DNA from: Lycorma delicatula
Taxonomy: Eukaryota > Arthropoda > Insecta > Hemiptera > Fulgoridae
DNA: 64,000 nucleotides
Direction of reading: 5' to 3'
Assembly: GCF_047948215.1 (NCBI RefSeq)
Contig: NC_134457.1
Location: forward strand, 88,112,898 to 88,176,897
The translations under genes and the position numbers were made by a program. A model generated the notes under the pieces. The model was given only the letters and a program-made list of their open reading frames with translations, did not search any database and was not told where the DNA came from. Shown one piece after another: positions 13,001-24,547 of this stretch; the stretch's first letter is position 1, and each line of letters starts with the position of its first letter.

Positions 13001-16000
13001 TTTTGATTTAACTTCTTATCATTAAGTATTATTTTGATTCTAACAGAGGGCTGGGGTCCTCTGTTTCAAAACTTTTAAAAAAATTACCTATATTTTGAAA
13101 AATTATATTTAATCAAGGACTTTTTTTGTGAAAATCTAATAAAAAACCAAGAAACCATCTGTAAAAAAATCTTAATTTTTTAGCTTTCCTATTAATGGAA
13201 AATTATTCAAATTGTGAGTGCTGGCTGCTCTTATATTATATTGTAACATTTTTTTCCAGTTTTTATACCCAGAATTATGTTTTTATTTTTACTCAAGAAA
13301 TTGATGGATAAGTTATGATAATTGAGACTTGACTTGTTAGCTTTGTATAATAGTTCAAGAGTTCATTAATTTCAAATAGAGAATTAATTAAATTTAATGA
13401 ACTCCAGAAAATCCTTGCTTTAATTTCCATCTTGAACAACATTAACAGTCCTGAACAGTTTCACTTTCTCACAATATCACATTCCTGGTGCCAGCAGACA
13501 TTTAACATATTTTTTATATTGTTTCATGAAGTGTTAACTAATTGATACAAATAACCAATTTTATACTTGCATGTATGAAAAATTTATGCTTTGTAATATC
13601 TGGATAGCCCAGTGTATGTTACACATTGTTGTTTAACATCTATTAAATTCATGAAACCATACTCTATGCAATAAATAATTCATTAATTATAACTGCATAA
13701 TTTATGGATTATCTTCTACTAACCCTGTATAGAAAATTACATTTATGCCAGCAAGGTAATAAACTTGCTGGCATAGTGTATATTCAAATACTCATACAAA
13801 TACACAAATAGATTTGCATACAAGAGCTAAATATATGGATGACCCAAACAATAAATTGTTTTGAAAATACTAAATTTAATAATATTAGCATGGAATAAAA
13901 TTTAAAAAAAATTTTCCTAAGATTAATTTTTTACCAAAAAACAATATGATCTATGTTTATGCTTAAAGATTCAAATACAGTATTTTTATAATTACTTTCA
14001 AAGAGTCATTTGTTAAAAACATTTAAGTGGGTTAATGACTGCTGATATATTAGTAATTCCAGATACTTTACCAAAAATTGTATTGATTAGTGGATCAGAA
14101 AGAGAGAAATCTGAATAAATAACAGAACAGATCTATTGTTACTGGTCAAAGGATGGTTCCTGGGGAAGTGGGGACTGAAAATTTTGTACTGGAGTTCTTA
14201 ACAGTATGATAAAAAATTTATTATCTTCAAAGTTCCTTGAATTTTTTTTGACATGATAAATTGCATTTCTAGTTCAAAGTTTAATGGGTTAATTAAGATG
14301 AATTTTAACTGAGAAAAATTCATCATTAATTGAGAAAACGTTTTATCATAAAGCCTTTTTTTATTTTTTATTTTTTTGTTGATACAAATATCTACACTCT
14401 GCTCCCTTGGACAATGATATGTGTTGAATGTCTATAATTGACTTGAAGGAAAGAAAGCCCAACCATATAATTAACTCCAGTATAGTCTGCTTATATAGTC
14501 TGCCTGAAACAGCTGGCTATAATGAAAGGACTTTTGTAGCATGTGAAAAAATGCCATGGCTGACTGAAACTTGAACTCAGAACTTTTGAATGAAAGACAG
14601 ATTGGCATAGGCATTGTTAGGTTAACAAATTTTCTACAAGTTGCACAGTTTTATGAAATCAAATGAATTTGACTGACTTGTTTCTTGTCAGAAAAATGAG
14701 TTTTTTAACAATGCAATGTATAAATTTATGACTACTGTAATTTTATAGTAAAATAACCATTTTTTTATTAGCTAAATTGTATCAAGGAACTGGACCAAAA
14801 AATTTACCTTTTCATAAAAAAACTTATCAGTACTCAGATAATGAATAGAACTTTACCTTTCTGTATGTCTCTGTACTAATATTAAATGGATAAAACAATT
14901 AGAGGAGAACTAATTAGAACAGAACAATGTAACTCTGCATTCATTAAGCACAGGATTACATAGAGCCCTCTATGTACGCTATGGAAATAGACATGTTAAG
15001 TCGAGCCAGTCAGTACATAAGTTAGCATCAAATTCTGTATTAAATGTAAATGGGAAGAGGGAATTTATCCATAAATTAGTTTCTTCACTGGAATCAGCTA
15101 AAATGATTATGGTACTTTTTTTAGTATGTGGATTGTTAAGTTGTACTCTGTTAAAACTGTGTCCAGTTAGTTATTCATGTACAATTAGATATTAATCAAA
15201 TAAAACCACAGAACACACAACACTGACATTCTATCATGGAAGGCTACTCAAATCCATTGGACAGATCTCTAATGTTTTTAAAGTGTTTTCTTAATTAAAG
15301 AAACTACTGCCTTACATTGTTGTTGGAATCAATAATGATATATGCCTGTGCAGTTTTAGTTGTATAAAATTTTATTCAATTCATTTTAAAAATGATTATT
15401 TGTCATCAACCATCATGGCCAATAAAAATATAAGTTTTCTTAGATTATTGAAATTCCATCAGATCCACTGTAAATCAATGTCATTCATAAAGTTTTGGAT
15501 GTTTAATGTAATTTGAAAGACCTCTGAATTCCATTTCAGTGGTTTTTTTATCTGGTGTAACCAAATTGGTTGTTTACAATTACAGAAGAAAAACTGAGAA
15601 CTAAAAGCAGAAGAAAGATTTAACAAAATTTGAGTAAAAATTCATTTGTCAGAAATATTAGCTAACTAACTATTCATCTATTTGCTAGTAATTAAGATAA
15701 AATTATAGGAGGCTCCAAAAAACAATTCAGAAGAACACATTACAGATTTAAACAAATTTATATACTTTTTAAATTTTGGTGTCATCTTTATTAAAATACT
15801 ACCAAATAGTGAAAACTAATTTAAATTGTTTATCAAATACCACATTAAATGAGAATCAAAAGATTATGACAAACCATTATTTTTCATCAGAATAATGTTT
15901 CTGTTGGAAAATGATGTTCAAATTTTATTAATATTAAAAGATAGAAAAATCTGTAATGGGTAATCGTAAGTGTTATTAGTCTTGTCAGATATCTTCTTTT

Positions 16001-19000
16001 TTTTTGTGGGCCATATTTGAATGGCCCACAACAAATATATATATTTAATTCATATTTCACCTTTTTATATAAAATTATTGTATAGAAAAATGTGATATTG
16101 AAGTTTGTAGAGAGTGAAAAATACCAAGTCTGATGTTAATTTGAAGTCAAATAAAGAACATCTTCCAGATGAAAGGGCTACCATTCCATTAAACTATGCA
16201 ACTTTTTTTTTAAAATGAAAATAAGTGGTTAAATAAAACAATATTACAATTTGTTATTTACAAGTACTGGATGATAACTTAATGGGATTCATTGTTTTGA
16301 AAGTAATGAAAACATTTTTGGAAATTTATGTTGACAGCATTGTATTTCTAAATTACTATAATTTGTTTATCATTTCTTCCCATGGCTACTATGATCATCA
16401 GGGGTTATATATTAATGCAGATTTAACCAGAGGGATTATCACTTGATACGCACAAGTAATAGGATGCCAGACTGATTCAAGCCTTCAATAAACTTTTGAT
16501 GAAAACACTATAAGGGGCATAAAAAGTAATCAGATTATCAGTGAAATGTAGTGAGCAAAATAACACAGTATTAGCATAAAGCAAATACATTAAAGCACTT
16601 TCATACAATGAAGGTAAAGTACTGCTGATTAGATTTCAAGTAAATGATGAGCATGCAGGGAGAAGTTTATTATCATTTAGAAGTTTACTTTCTGAATCAC
16701 AAATGGCTTCATTTGAGAATTCAATAAACAAAACAAATTTTTTATTTTACCGGTTTTCAAAATTCCATTGTTATTGCTTTTATTATAGCAATAAATAATA
16801 AAATTGGTGGTCAAACACTGAAAAAAATGAAGGGTTTTGTATACCCAAAATAAATTTTGTACTTCTTTTTATCTGCTTGTCTCTGCTAACCTCTACAAAG
16901 GACTGAGTTATTATTAAGAAATTTATAATATATGAATGATTTGATTTTTTACCAATATAGGGACAAAATAAATCCCATATTTCTTTTATTGAAGCAGAAT
17001 TAAGTTTCATATGTAATTCATATTCACTTGGTGAATTTAAACAGTAACGTATTGGAGGATGTTTTATCATTGCTGCAACCCTACTTTTTTCATTCCAGTC
17101 TGTAAATAAAAGTTGTGTTAAAAATTAATTTATGTAAAAATTTGTACTTTTTAACTATAGTACTATATGTTATTATTTCAAATATATTTAAAATTGAATA
17201 TCATGTAGTTAGTATATAATAGAGTTGTTAGGACATAATGCGTTGTTATAATGCATAACAAATTGATTATCTGCTTATGACAGTTGCAATAGTACAGTTT
17301 TTTCTATGTGTAACTAAACCCATTTAAGGTTATGTTTTAGGGTACTTTTAGATTTAAAACTGTTCTGCAAAATTCTCTAATACATGTTTATTTATTTATT
17401 TAGTATTTACTTTATTAAATGTTGCATTCTTTTTTGTAAAAATATTTTCTATTATCATTGAAATAAATAATAATAAAGAAGAAAAATATACCATTAATCA
17501 ATTGAATAGCATGTTTTCTTATTACTCATTACTATGTTTTCTTATATTTTTTTACAATTATTTAGATAGTAACATCTGAATAATTGTTTTTTTTTTTGCT
17601 GCTTTAAAGAATTAATATTTTGTAGTAATAGATTTTATTTTTAAAACCTATCTTAGCTTGTAAATTTAGTATTTTTAAATTTACGTACAGCTTTTAAATT
17701 TTAATTCCTAAATCAATCACAGTGATGTTTTCACTTCGAACTATTATCTTACTGTGCTGTTTCTACATTATTAACAAAAAAAATATATATTATATAAATT
17801 ATTTATTTTATCTAGTTATCTGTTTATCTATCTGTATGCTCAATGGACCGAGTACTTAAACCTTCATTGAAGAGTGATTTATTTGAATTGCTTAGAGTTT
17901 CTGTAATATTTGGGTGATAGTACAAAAGATATATTGGCCACGGTTGATTATGTAACCATTGTGATGAATTCTCATTTATTGTTGTTTGAAAAGACTGAAC
18001 TGTTCCTTCTTGCGTCAAATTTTCCGAACACATCTTACATTGTTGTATACTTGATCTGTAATTAAAAATTATTACTATTTTTTGTATAAAAATATTAATA
18101 TAATTTATTGTTATATTAATTTTAATCCATTCAGTTTTAATTTGCAAAATAAAATTAAAAATTTATGCAATTTTTGTAAAAAAAAAACAAACATATTTCA
18201 ATTGTGCTAAATTATTTATCAAAACTGTAGCTACCGGGATGCTTTGCTATGCTATTTTATACTATTAGTACTCTCTTCCAGTGTTAAATAATTTTCATAA
18301 TTACATTTTTACTGTTTATATATTTCAAAGATTATCAATGAATCTGTTCATAACTAACATAAAAATTATGTGCATGTATTTTTTGCTAAATAAATCATGC
18401 TTTGATCAATTTGATAAAAGTCTTTAGAGCTTTTAGTGAAGATAAAAAGTTCAGTTAATTTTTTACATTTAAGTGATTCAGTTGAATTGTAGCCATATTA
18501 AATTTTCATTTTTTATTATTAAATAATATTTTAAAACTATATGGTTAAATTTCTATTTGAAATTTAATCTGATTCAGATTTGGCATTTAAACCTATTAAA
18601 TTTATCTAAATACAGAAGAATAAGAAATGGATTTGTGGATGTTTTGATGTACTATTCCTTTAGCAGTTTTGGGGAGACTGTAAATAATGTACTGACTATA
18701 TCATATCTTACAATGTTGTACTAGTGTGTGTATCAAAATAACAGCTGTTTGTTTGTTTACAAAAGATATCTTGTCAGATTTACAGTTTATTTCTTTATAA
18801 TTGTGTGTGTTTATCTTTTTAGTTTTTTATTTTCTGGAAAAATATATTCTCTTTCTTATGACATTAAAAAAACAATTAAAAATAATTCCTATGTTTTTAA
18901 ATTGCACAATTAAACTGCATTAACAGGCACTACTTATTTTTACACTTTTCTAATTTAATAAAAAAAAAACTCATAAGGGCAAAATATGCCTAATAAATTT

Positions 19001-19593
19001 ATTTTTAAAAGTCATATGATTGTATTTACTATCACCACACTTGTTCATATAAAATTTGTTGGTTTTTGTGTTCACAGTTTAATTTTAAACTTCTTTTATT
19101 CTTTTTTTGATTTATTTTTATTTTTATAATTAATATTGTTATTCATTAAATATTTTATGTTAGTATTTAATATTGTCATAAAATACCTTACTGGAATTGG
19201 GTTTATTAGTCTTCTGAACTCTTTTTCTATTTCTGCACACATCCAAAATTCAGATTTATCAGTATAATTATTGTTAATGTTAAAAGATTCTGTGTTGTCA
19301 TTAATACATTGATTATAGAACAAATCTTCACTTTTATCATAAGCGAAGTTACCATATGATGCCAAACGTGATTGTGGAATTCTGTCTTTGACAGTTTCTA
19401 CATTATTTACATTTTTATTACCAGTTTCCCTGCTTAACTCTTCAGCTTCATTAAATCTAATCCATAAGTCTTGGTTTTTTTGTTTAAATTCTTTATCTGA
19501 AGCATTAGTTTCCCAAAGATTATCAGCAAATAATCCAACATTTTTAATTGCAGTTTCAAAATTTATTTTTCTATAACTATTAACTTGATTCAT
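784..19593 (-). CDS. Gene A: unrecognised five-exon protein gene, 3' end outside the window
   Basis: Exons complement(19187..19593, 17862..18055, 16953..17099, 10451..10565, 784..1000) join with exon-end phases 2, 1, 1, 2, 0 into 360 uninterrupted codons. Every junction has GT and AG. I chose the ATG at 19593 because an in-frame TGA lies just upstream; a 5' non-coding exon is possible. The product starts MNQVNSYRKINFE and is rich in Asn, Lys and Glu. It has one Cys-x2-Cys pair (QQCKMC) near residue 142, hydrophobic patches around residues 175-185 and 235-250, and a Ser/Pro/Thr/Gln-rich tail typical of disorder. I see no signal peptide, membrane segment or known domain. It is transcribed divergently from the DnaJ gene. 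I infer a real gene from the phase agreement across five exons; extra exons between 10.6 and 16.9 kb cannot be excluded. The function is unknown. Confidence 0.6.
3860..3915. repeat. 31-bp direct tandem duplication
   Basis: A unit containing attcatcagtgctccatata occurs twice, with a 31-bp offset (about 3860-3884 and 3891-3915). The copies are nearly identical, so the duplication is recent or was maintained by slippage. No function is implied. Confidence 0.7.
5156..5340 (+). mobile_element. tRNA-derived SINE remnant
   Basis: A tRNA-like head is visible: a degenerate A-box region around gagtggttgcatctctgcc, then a clear B-box, gggttcaaatcctagtc, near 5220-5236. A unique body continues to about 5340. 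The layout (head, B-box, TCATTCTTTGC-like body) matches insect tRNA-related SINEs and differs from the family at 25.1, 44.2, 58.9 and 63.4 kb. The left end is fuzzy and I found no clear target-site duplication. Confidence 0.45.
6278..7057 (-). mobile_element. Mariner-type DNA transposon relic with long inverted ends, internally deleted
   Basis: The outer ends are CCAGGTGATTCAA (6278) and, reversed, CTGGGCGATTCAA (7057). Similarity between the ends continues inwards for about 100 bp: both sides carry AGATAACTTA, then GTTGAGG and TCATTTCATAG in opposite orientation. The minus strand encodes pieces of a DDE transposase: a stretch like NPHETLQHNHDNPKVSVFCA, QQDGAPP after a frameshift, WIGHASPIAW and, near the C terminus, DVCRITNRSHI. 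The N-terminal third is missing and stops and frameshifts interrupt the rest. The element cannot encode a transposase. Confidence 0.75.
9014..9460. repeat. 447-bp imperfect inverted repeat with hammerhead-like core in both arms
   Basis: The left arm (about 9014-9209) and right arm (about 9264-9460) are reverse complements along almost their whole length, separated by a loop of about 54 bp. The right arm (plus strand) carries TTGAGGA at 9383-9389, a small hairpin GGATTACTAATCT, then GAAA at 9404-9407 followed by GCGCTC. The left arm read on the minus strand carries CTGAGAA at 9089-9083, the same hairpin, and GAAA at 9068-9065. Together they give an ancestral CTGAGGA-stem-GAAA, which is the conserved hammerhead ribozyme core (CUGANGA ... 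GAAA). Each arm has lost one core base. Penelope-like retroelements are known to carry such ribozymes in their terminal repeats, so this may be an inverted pair of Penelope tails. It could also be a foldback MITE. Confidence 0.7.
10451..10565 (-). CDS. Gene A exon 4
   Basis: The acceptor is ttatgttaag at 10567-10566 and the donor CAAAG|gtatgt at 10450-10449, a close match to consensus. Two opening bases complete a Gly codon with exon 3, and the exon ends in phase 2. It encodes SSISNLLVTNSEDRHVALPV followed by ITFNCEVPEFYPKNILQ, a hydrophobic, conserved-looking stretch without a motif I recognise. Confidence 0.65.
10566..16952. other. Gene A intron 3 (6.4 kb), AT-rich
   Basis: I see no additional exon. 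Three perfect hairpins stand out: about 11049-11075 (stem TTTTAATGCAGT), 13744-13775 (12-bp stem TATGCCAGCAAG, 8-nt loop) and 16004-16031 (11-bp stem TTGTGGGCCAT, 6-nt loop). They may be tips of small transposons or simple inverted repeats. The remainder looks non-functional. Confidence 0.45.
16953..17099 (-). CDS. Gene A exon 3
   Basis: The acceptor is tttatttacag at 17101-17100 and the donor ATTG|gtaaaa at 16952-16951. Two opening bases complete an Asp codon with exon 2. It encodes WNEKSRVAAMIKHPPIRYCL, then NSPSEYELHMKLNSASIKEI, then WDLFCPYI, and ends in phase 1. The amphipathic, low-repeat composition looks like a folded region. No family assigned. Confidence 0.65.
17100..17861. other. 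Gene A intron 2
   Basis: AT-rich intron of 762 bp with poly-T and poly-A runs. Nothing else is recognisable. Confidence 0.5.
17862..18055 (-). CDS. Gene A exon 2
   Basis: The acceptor is tttaattacag at 18057-18056 and the donor GAAG|gtttaag at 17861-17860; the donor is a weaker variant. The first base completes an Arg codon with exon 1. It encodes SSIQQCKMCSENLTQEG, then a polar stretch, then WLHNQPWPIYLLYYHPNIT. It ends in phase 1. The Cys-x2-Cys pair could be half of a metal site, but no partner pair is visible. Confidence 0.62.
18056..19186. other. Gene A intron 1
   Basis: AT-rich intron of 1131 bp. A 61-codon open stretch on the plus strand (18728-18913) is hydrophobic and rich in Tyr, Phe and Lys, as expected for random AT-rich sequence, so I do not call it. 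Confidence 0.45.
19187..19593 (-). CDS. Gene A exon 1 with the probable start codon
   Basis: It starts at ATG 19593 and encodes 135 codons plus two bases, ending ...RRLINPIPV at donor AAG|gtattt (19186-19185). An alternative donor three codons earlier (CCA|gtaagg) looks stronger but is phase 0 and would not join exon 2 in frame. The two sites could compete. The product is Asn-, Lys- and Glu-rich and hydrophilic, with a short aromatic region EFWMCAEIEKEFRRLINP near its end. Confidence 0.62.
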
Positions 19594-21834
19594 AGTTAAA
19601 AATCATTTTCCTTTGGTTAATAATAGCCAATTCACATTTAAAATCAGTCATAGTTAATATATTTATTATAGAAAAACGATTCATATATTTATTTTAATAA
19701 ACTTTTTGACAATTGTGAAAACATATGACAATTAAAAATAACAATTTGTTTTTATTTTAGTTTTCTTTCCACTGCCTTCATAATACCTATTTAAAAATAA
19801 AGGCTTCACTTTTAATCTCTGAGTAAAAGATAAATACACCAAAGAATAATTAGATAATTTTACAAGTTGGTTGCTATTTTTTAGGTAGGTTTTTACAACT
19901 TATTTATTTTAATAATTTTTATACAGTTATTAATTATTCTATTTTTTGTAGTTGTGTAATATTTCAAGAGAGTGTTTGTGTGATGCTGTTTATTTAGTAA
20001 TTCCAGAAAAATAAAATTATGAAAGTTTTGAAAAATGTAAATTTTCCATCACATAACCACATTTTAATTTGATATGAAAACATCATGAAATTGGTTGTAT
20101 TTCACGCTTTTTTCAGAATTATTTTCTTTTTAATAAAAAAAAAACACATTCTGCAATTCTTTTCTTGATGATTTTTCTTTAGTTAGTTTTTTACCAGTTG
20201 AATATTAATATCTTTTGTTGAATTTATGCCCTAAAAATTCATAATTCTGTAATTAAAAAGATAATCTTTTTCCTTAATAAATTACCAATTCAGTTGAAAC
20301 ATAATTATGTAATAGCAATGAGTGCCAAAATGTTAAAAAATATTGAACAATCCAGTTAAAAAATTGCAATCTAACTCTCTAACCAGATTGATTTTGTTAA
20401 CTATCATTTATTTTATTAGTGTATGGTTTGCCTTCTGTTGGACTATTTTTATTCATAATCATTTCTAGAATAGAATATAATAATTGTCCAAAAATGTATT
20501 ATTATTTTTTTTTATAATTTTTATTTGTTTTATTGCTTAGCACCCCCTAGATCAATTTATGGATTTGAATTGAAAGAATTTCAATAATCTTTTTTAAATT
20601 TTTAGTAATGATACATTTTTAATAATTTTATCCAAAACTGTTTGATATTTAAATTATAAACCTGAAGTAATTTAGATTAAAAATATGAATTGATGGGTAA
20701 TGATATTTTCATAGTCAATGCCAAATCCTATTTCAGTTTTTTTCTGCCAAAAAGATAAAGCTTGTCTGCTGTTTTAATTCATCTACCATAATTTTGACCC
20801 CATGTAAATGATGAGAATTGTAGTTATACTTGATAAGTAGAGTTTCTATTTTTTGACAAGAAATATGTAGGTTTTTTGCCTAATTAAAATGGTACAGTCC
20901 ATTTAATTAATTTTTTAGGTTTGTTTTGAGATTAAACTGACTCACTTTAGGCTGCCTCCAGTGATTTTAAATTAAATTTTAATAATCTCGGTCTTTTACA
21001 ACTGCATACTGGTGATTCCTAATAAAGTGTGTACTGCCAATCTCCTTATTGTGCTTATAAATATTAGACTGTACCAATAAAAAGAAAGAGGATATGAAGG
21101 CCAAAATTAAAAATTAATAAATTATAAATTTTAATTTAATAAATTAAAGTAAATGAGCAGCAACATAAATTCATTAAAAAAATTAGTTGTTTACACTTCT
21201 AAGAATAAAAGGAATTTAAAAGAATCAATTTATTTTACTATTAAAATTAAAATATTAACAAATAATACTGGAAAAAGTGCAGTTACAATACATATATACT
21301 GAACTGTACAAAAATTTATATTTAATCCTGAAATTATTACTTGTGTTTATGAAGTTTATTCCTCTATTGAGTAGAGGTGCTTTGTTTCTCTAGACTAGAA
21401 AGGTATAACTTGTTGAGGTTGCTGTTTACTCCAATTTTACTTATGACTGAAGTATGTAAAGCAGCTGAAGTAAAATAAGTACCTTTCATAGCTATTTTTT
21501 CTGAGAATAATGATGTTCACTATATAGTCAGCCCCTGTTTACCGCAGGGCATCATCTTACCTCTACTGAAGGTAAGATGACGTGAACAGTAGATTTAAGA
21601 TTGTCTTTTGTAGGGCTGAATAACATCTGTGTTTGGTTAGCTGAAGTCAATAGTATATTAAATTTTGCTGTGGAAAATCAAATAGAAACACTTTCATTCC
21701 TCACTATCCTCAGAAACCTGGGATGGGATGTTGTTATTTTTGTGAGTGCTATACCATTTTCAAGAATGACTTTTATGTCACACCTATGTATTATAAATGT
21801 TATAGTATTTTTATTCAAATTAATGAAGTTTATA
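19594..21834. other. Intergenic region between divergent genes A and B, left part
   Basis: This part of the shared upstream region is AT-rich with many homopolymer runs. I see no clear TATA or initiator motif and no transposon. Confidence 0.45.
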
Positions 21835-23101
21835 TGAGGATCATTCAAGTATACATCGTAATTTATTTACAAAGTTCTATTGATATTAGATAAAATTACA
21901 AATAAATTATCTTATTTTTCTACATAGTTTCCTTCAACAGAATTACATATTTTTCCCAGAGAGGTAGCTTCCTGATCCCCTCATCAAAAAAAATGATGGC
22001 TGCTCAAACAACCAATTGTGCACATGATCCTCGAATGTGGCATTGTCTTCAAACCATTTCTCTCCTAAAGTTTCTTTCAACAAACCAAACATGTGGAAGT
22101 TGAAAAACACACTGGCAAGTCTGGACTGCACGGTGGGTGTTTCCAGTGAATTTTAGCAAGTTTATCTTGAATCTGAGCTGCTATATATAGTTGTGGAGAA
22201 GGAGGAGGATGTTGTGAATCTGTTTCTGTGTCATTTGTTGTGATAAGCAGCCCTGACGTTATCCAACAACTGGCAGTAGTATGCTGCATTTGCCGTCCAT
22301 TGTTCATACGGGAAATCAGTTAGCAGCACACTATTTGTGTCCCAAACACAGTTGCCAGAACTTTTCCAGCTGACTAGAGTTTCATGGCATTGATTGGTGC
22401 CCCCTCACTCACACCACAGCTAGTAACTAGTTTGACAAGAACTAGTATGGACTAGTTCTATTGCTTTCTGGGGTTTTGTATAAACCCTTTTTTTGTTGCA
22501 GATCACAATACGGTCCAAAAATGCATCTCCTTCCTCAAAGCGATTCAGAAGCCGGTGACAGATGTCTTTCCAGACGTCTTGGAGAAGATGTGGAATCCAC
22601 CTCGCCAGAACTTTACTGAGTCCAAGAGTGTTTTTAGAAGATTGTATGCATATTCCAACAATTATGCCCATCTCTGATGCAATTATCTCTTGATGTCGCC
22701 TTTCACAAGGTCATGAACAGCTTGAAAGTTGTCATAATTGATGCTGATAGATGGACGACATTTGTGGCTTTCATACTCTACTGAATCACAGCCACCTCAA
22801 TTTATTGGCCCAATAAACACTTGAGTTTTTAACAGGATAGGATCTCTGAACTATGACTGGAATTGAGTCAAAATTTCAGAAGATTTGACACCTTCGAGAA
22901 ATCAGATTATAATTTCTTGCGCAACGGATAGTGGCACCTCCTACTTTTATATTTTGCTACTGATGTGAGAACGTGACCTATGGACATTGCTGGCTGCTTG
23001 ATCCCCTCCACACATATCCAATTAACACCCGGAGCACCACATCACATTCATTGCTGTTTCTCTGCGCTGCAAAATTCCGGTTTATATTTGAATGACCCTT
23101 G
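21835..23101 (-). mobile_element. Full-length but decayed mariner, TA-flanked
   Basis: TA dinucleotides flank the element at 21833-21834 and 23102-23103. The inverted ends are TGAGGATCATTCAAGTATA on the left and, reversed, CAAGGGTCATTCAAATATA on the right. The minus strand codes for a mariner (IS630/Tc1 superfamily, DD34D type) transposase in pieces: near 22420-22671 a stretch with IPHLL, ICHRLLNRFEEGDAFLDRIV; around 22077-22307 AAYYCQLLDN and CSPDLP; and at 21943-22131 FNFHMFGLLKETLGEKWF. Frameshifts and stops break the frame at several places and the first catalytic Asp region is damaged (CNKKRVY). It lies in the region between genes A and B. Confidence 0.85.
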
Positions 23102-23103
23102 TA

Positions 23104-24479
23104 TCATACCTGTATTGTTAACTGCTTGTACAATATTTATCTCTAGTTCAATAGAAAAATATGAATTTGAATAATTATTTTTCTAGATGGAAAGTGGCAA
23201 ATTGATTTAAAAGAATGTTTTTTATCCATAGTTTGTCATCTTGCTCATGTAGAGCATTTTGAATTAAAATTTACTTTTTATATTTTTTACAAAATATTTT
23301 AAAAGTTTTTTCATCTCTTGACATTGTTGCCTAGAGAACAGCTGAGGCTGAGTAATGCTATCTTAATATAATGTTAATGTAAATTGTATTCTCTTTTAGA
23401 TTTTGCTAATGTTGTATGATGCTTTTGTGATGAAACTAAATTTTATTTTCAGTTTATGGTATAAATTTGATGTTACAAATTTGTTGACAAAATGTGATAA
23501 AGTTGTTGACTAGCATTTTAGTTCATCAATTCAACCAGACAGTGAATTTAATGTAATTCAGTTATTCCTGGTTATATGATTAATTTAACCAGTTTAGCTT
23601 GCTTACATGCTTATCAATATATGCTATATTGTACCAGTAATGTAAATAATAATTCATAATTAATAATTTTTAATGATTAACCGAACCAATAAACAGAATT
23701 AAACATATTTTTATTCCTTTTGTGACATCTTTTTTTCCAAATTAATAGTTATATAATTTTCAACCAGTTAGTTTATCTTGGAAAAAGAATCAATGGTTTT
23801 TTTTTTTTTTAATAAAACCACCTAAAATTTTGAAATTTAAATTCAGTTTTAAAAAGATTCAGCACCTATACAGCATGCCTTCTCAGAACTAGTCCTTGGG
23901 TGCATGCCCAGGATCTGGTCAAACCATTAGATTTTGCCGATTTAGGAACAGAAAATGCCTGAGTAGAATCATTACCAAATGTATTAATAATAACATCTAT
24001 TATTACCATGCAAGACAAATAAGTATGCTCTTAAGCTCAGGTTACTGTTTAAAAAAAAAAATATACATTACAATAATTTTTTGTACTTTATTGTTTTAAA
24101 ATAGGTAAAATTACATTAAACAATATTTTATTTCTTGTAATAAAAAATAGGTTGATGTTTTATTACATTTTCCCAAGTTTTCGTCATATGGTCTCAATGA
24201 AATCTTGATACCATAGTGTTACTTATTAATGCATATAATCATAAGTTATATCAATTTTTTTTATTTACACTGTATTTTTATTTATTTCAATGAATTGATT
24301 CTTTGATTTAAATGAAGTCTATTGTAATAAACATTAGTGTAAAAAAATAAAAATCTATTTTTAATAAAATACATTGAGTTTAATTTTAAATTATGTCATC
24401 TTTTTAGGTATCTCATACTGAGTTCTGATAAAAATATTTTAGTATTCTTTTTTTAATGTTATAAAATAACTTGGCACCA
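23104..24479. other. Region immediately upstream of the DnaJ gene
   Basis: AT-rich sequence without a recognisable gene. A promoter for gene B must lie here or further left, but I cannot place a TATA box or initiator with confidence. The bases before the start codon, tggcaccaATGG, form a good translation-initiation context. Confidence 0.45.
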
Positions 24480-24547
24480 ATGGGAATTGATTATTATGGT
24501 GTACTTGGAATTTCAAAACACAGTACTGACTTGGAAATTAAACAAGC
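24480..24547 (+). CDS. DNAJB13-like: Gene B exon 1 (J-domain helix I)
   Basis: It starts at ATG in context caccaATGG and encodes MGIDYYGVLGISKHSTDLEI plus KQ, ending GC|gtaagt in phase 2. The strong donor and the DYYxVLGI signature of class B J-domains fix this as the first coding exon. Confidence 0.93.

Noticed and set aside
16783..16950. Extension of gene A exon 3 past 16953
   Set aside because: A GT donor with matching phase lies at 16952, and the downstream codons look like AT-rich intron.
18728..18913. Small membrane protein on the plus strand
   Set aside because: Hydrophobic composition is typical of random AT-rich frames; it has no conserved start context and lies in an intron.
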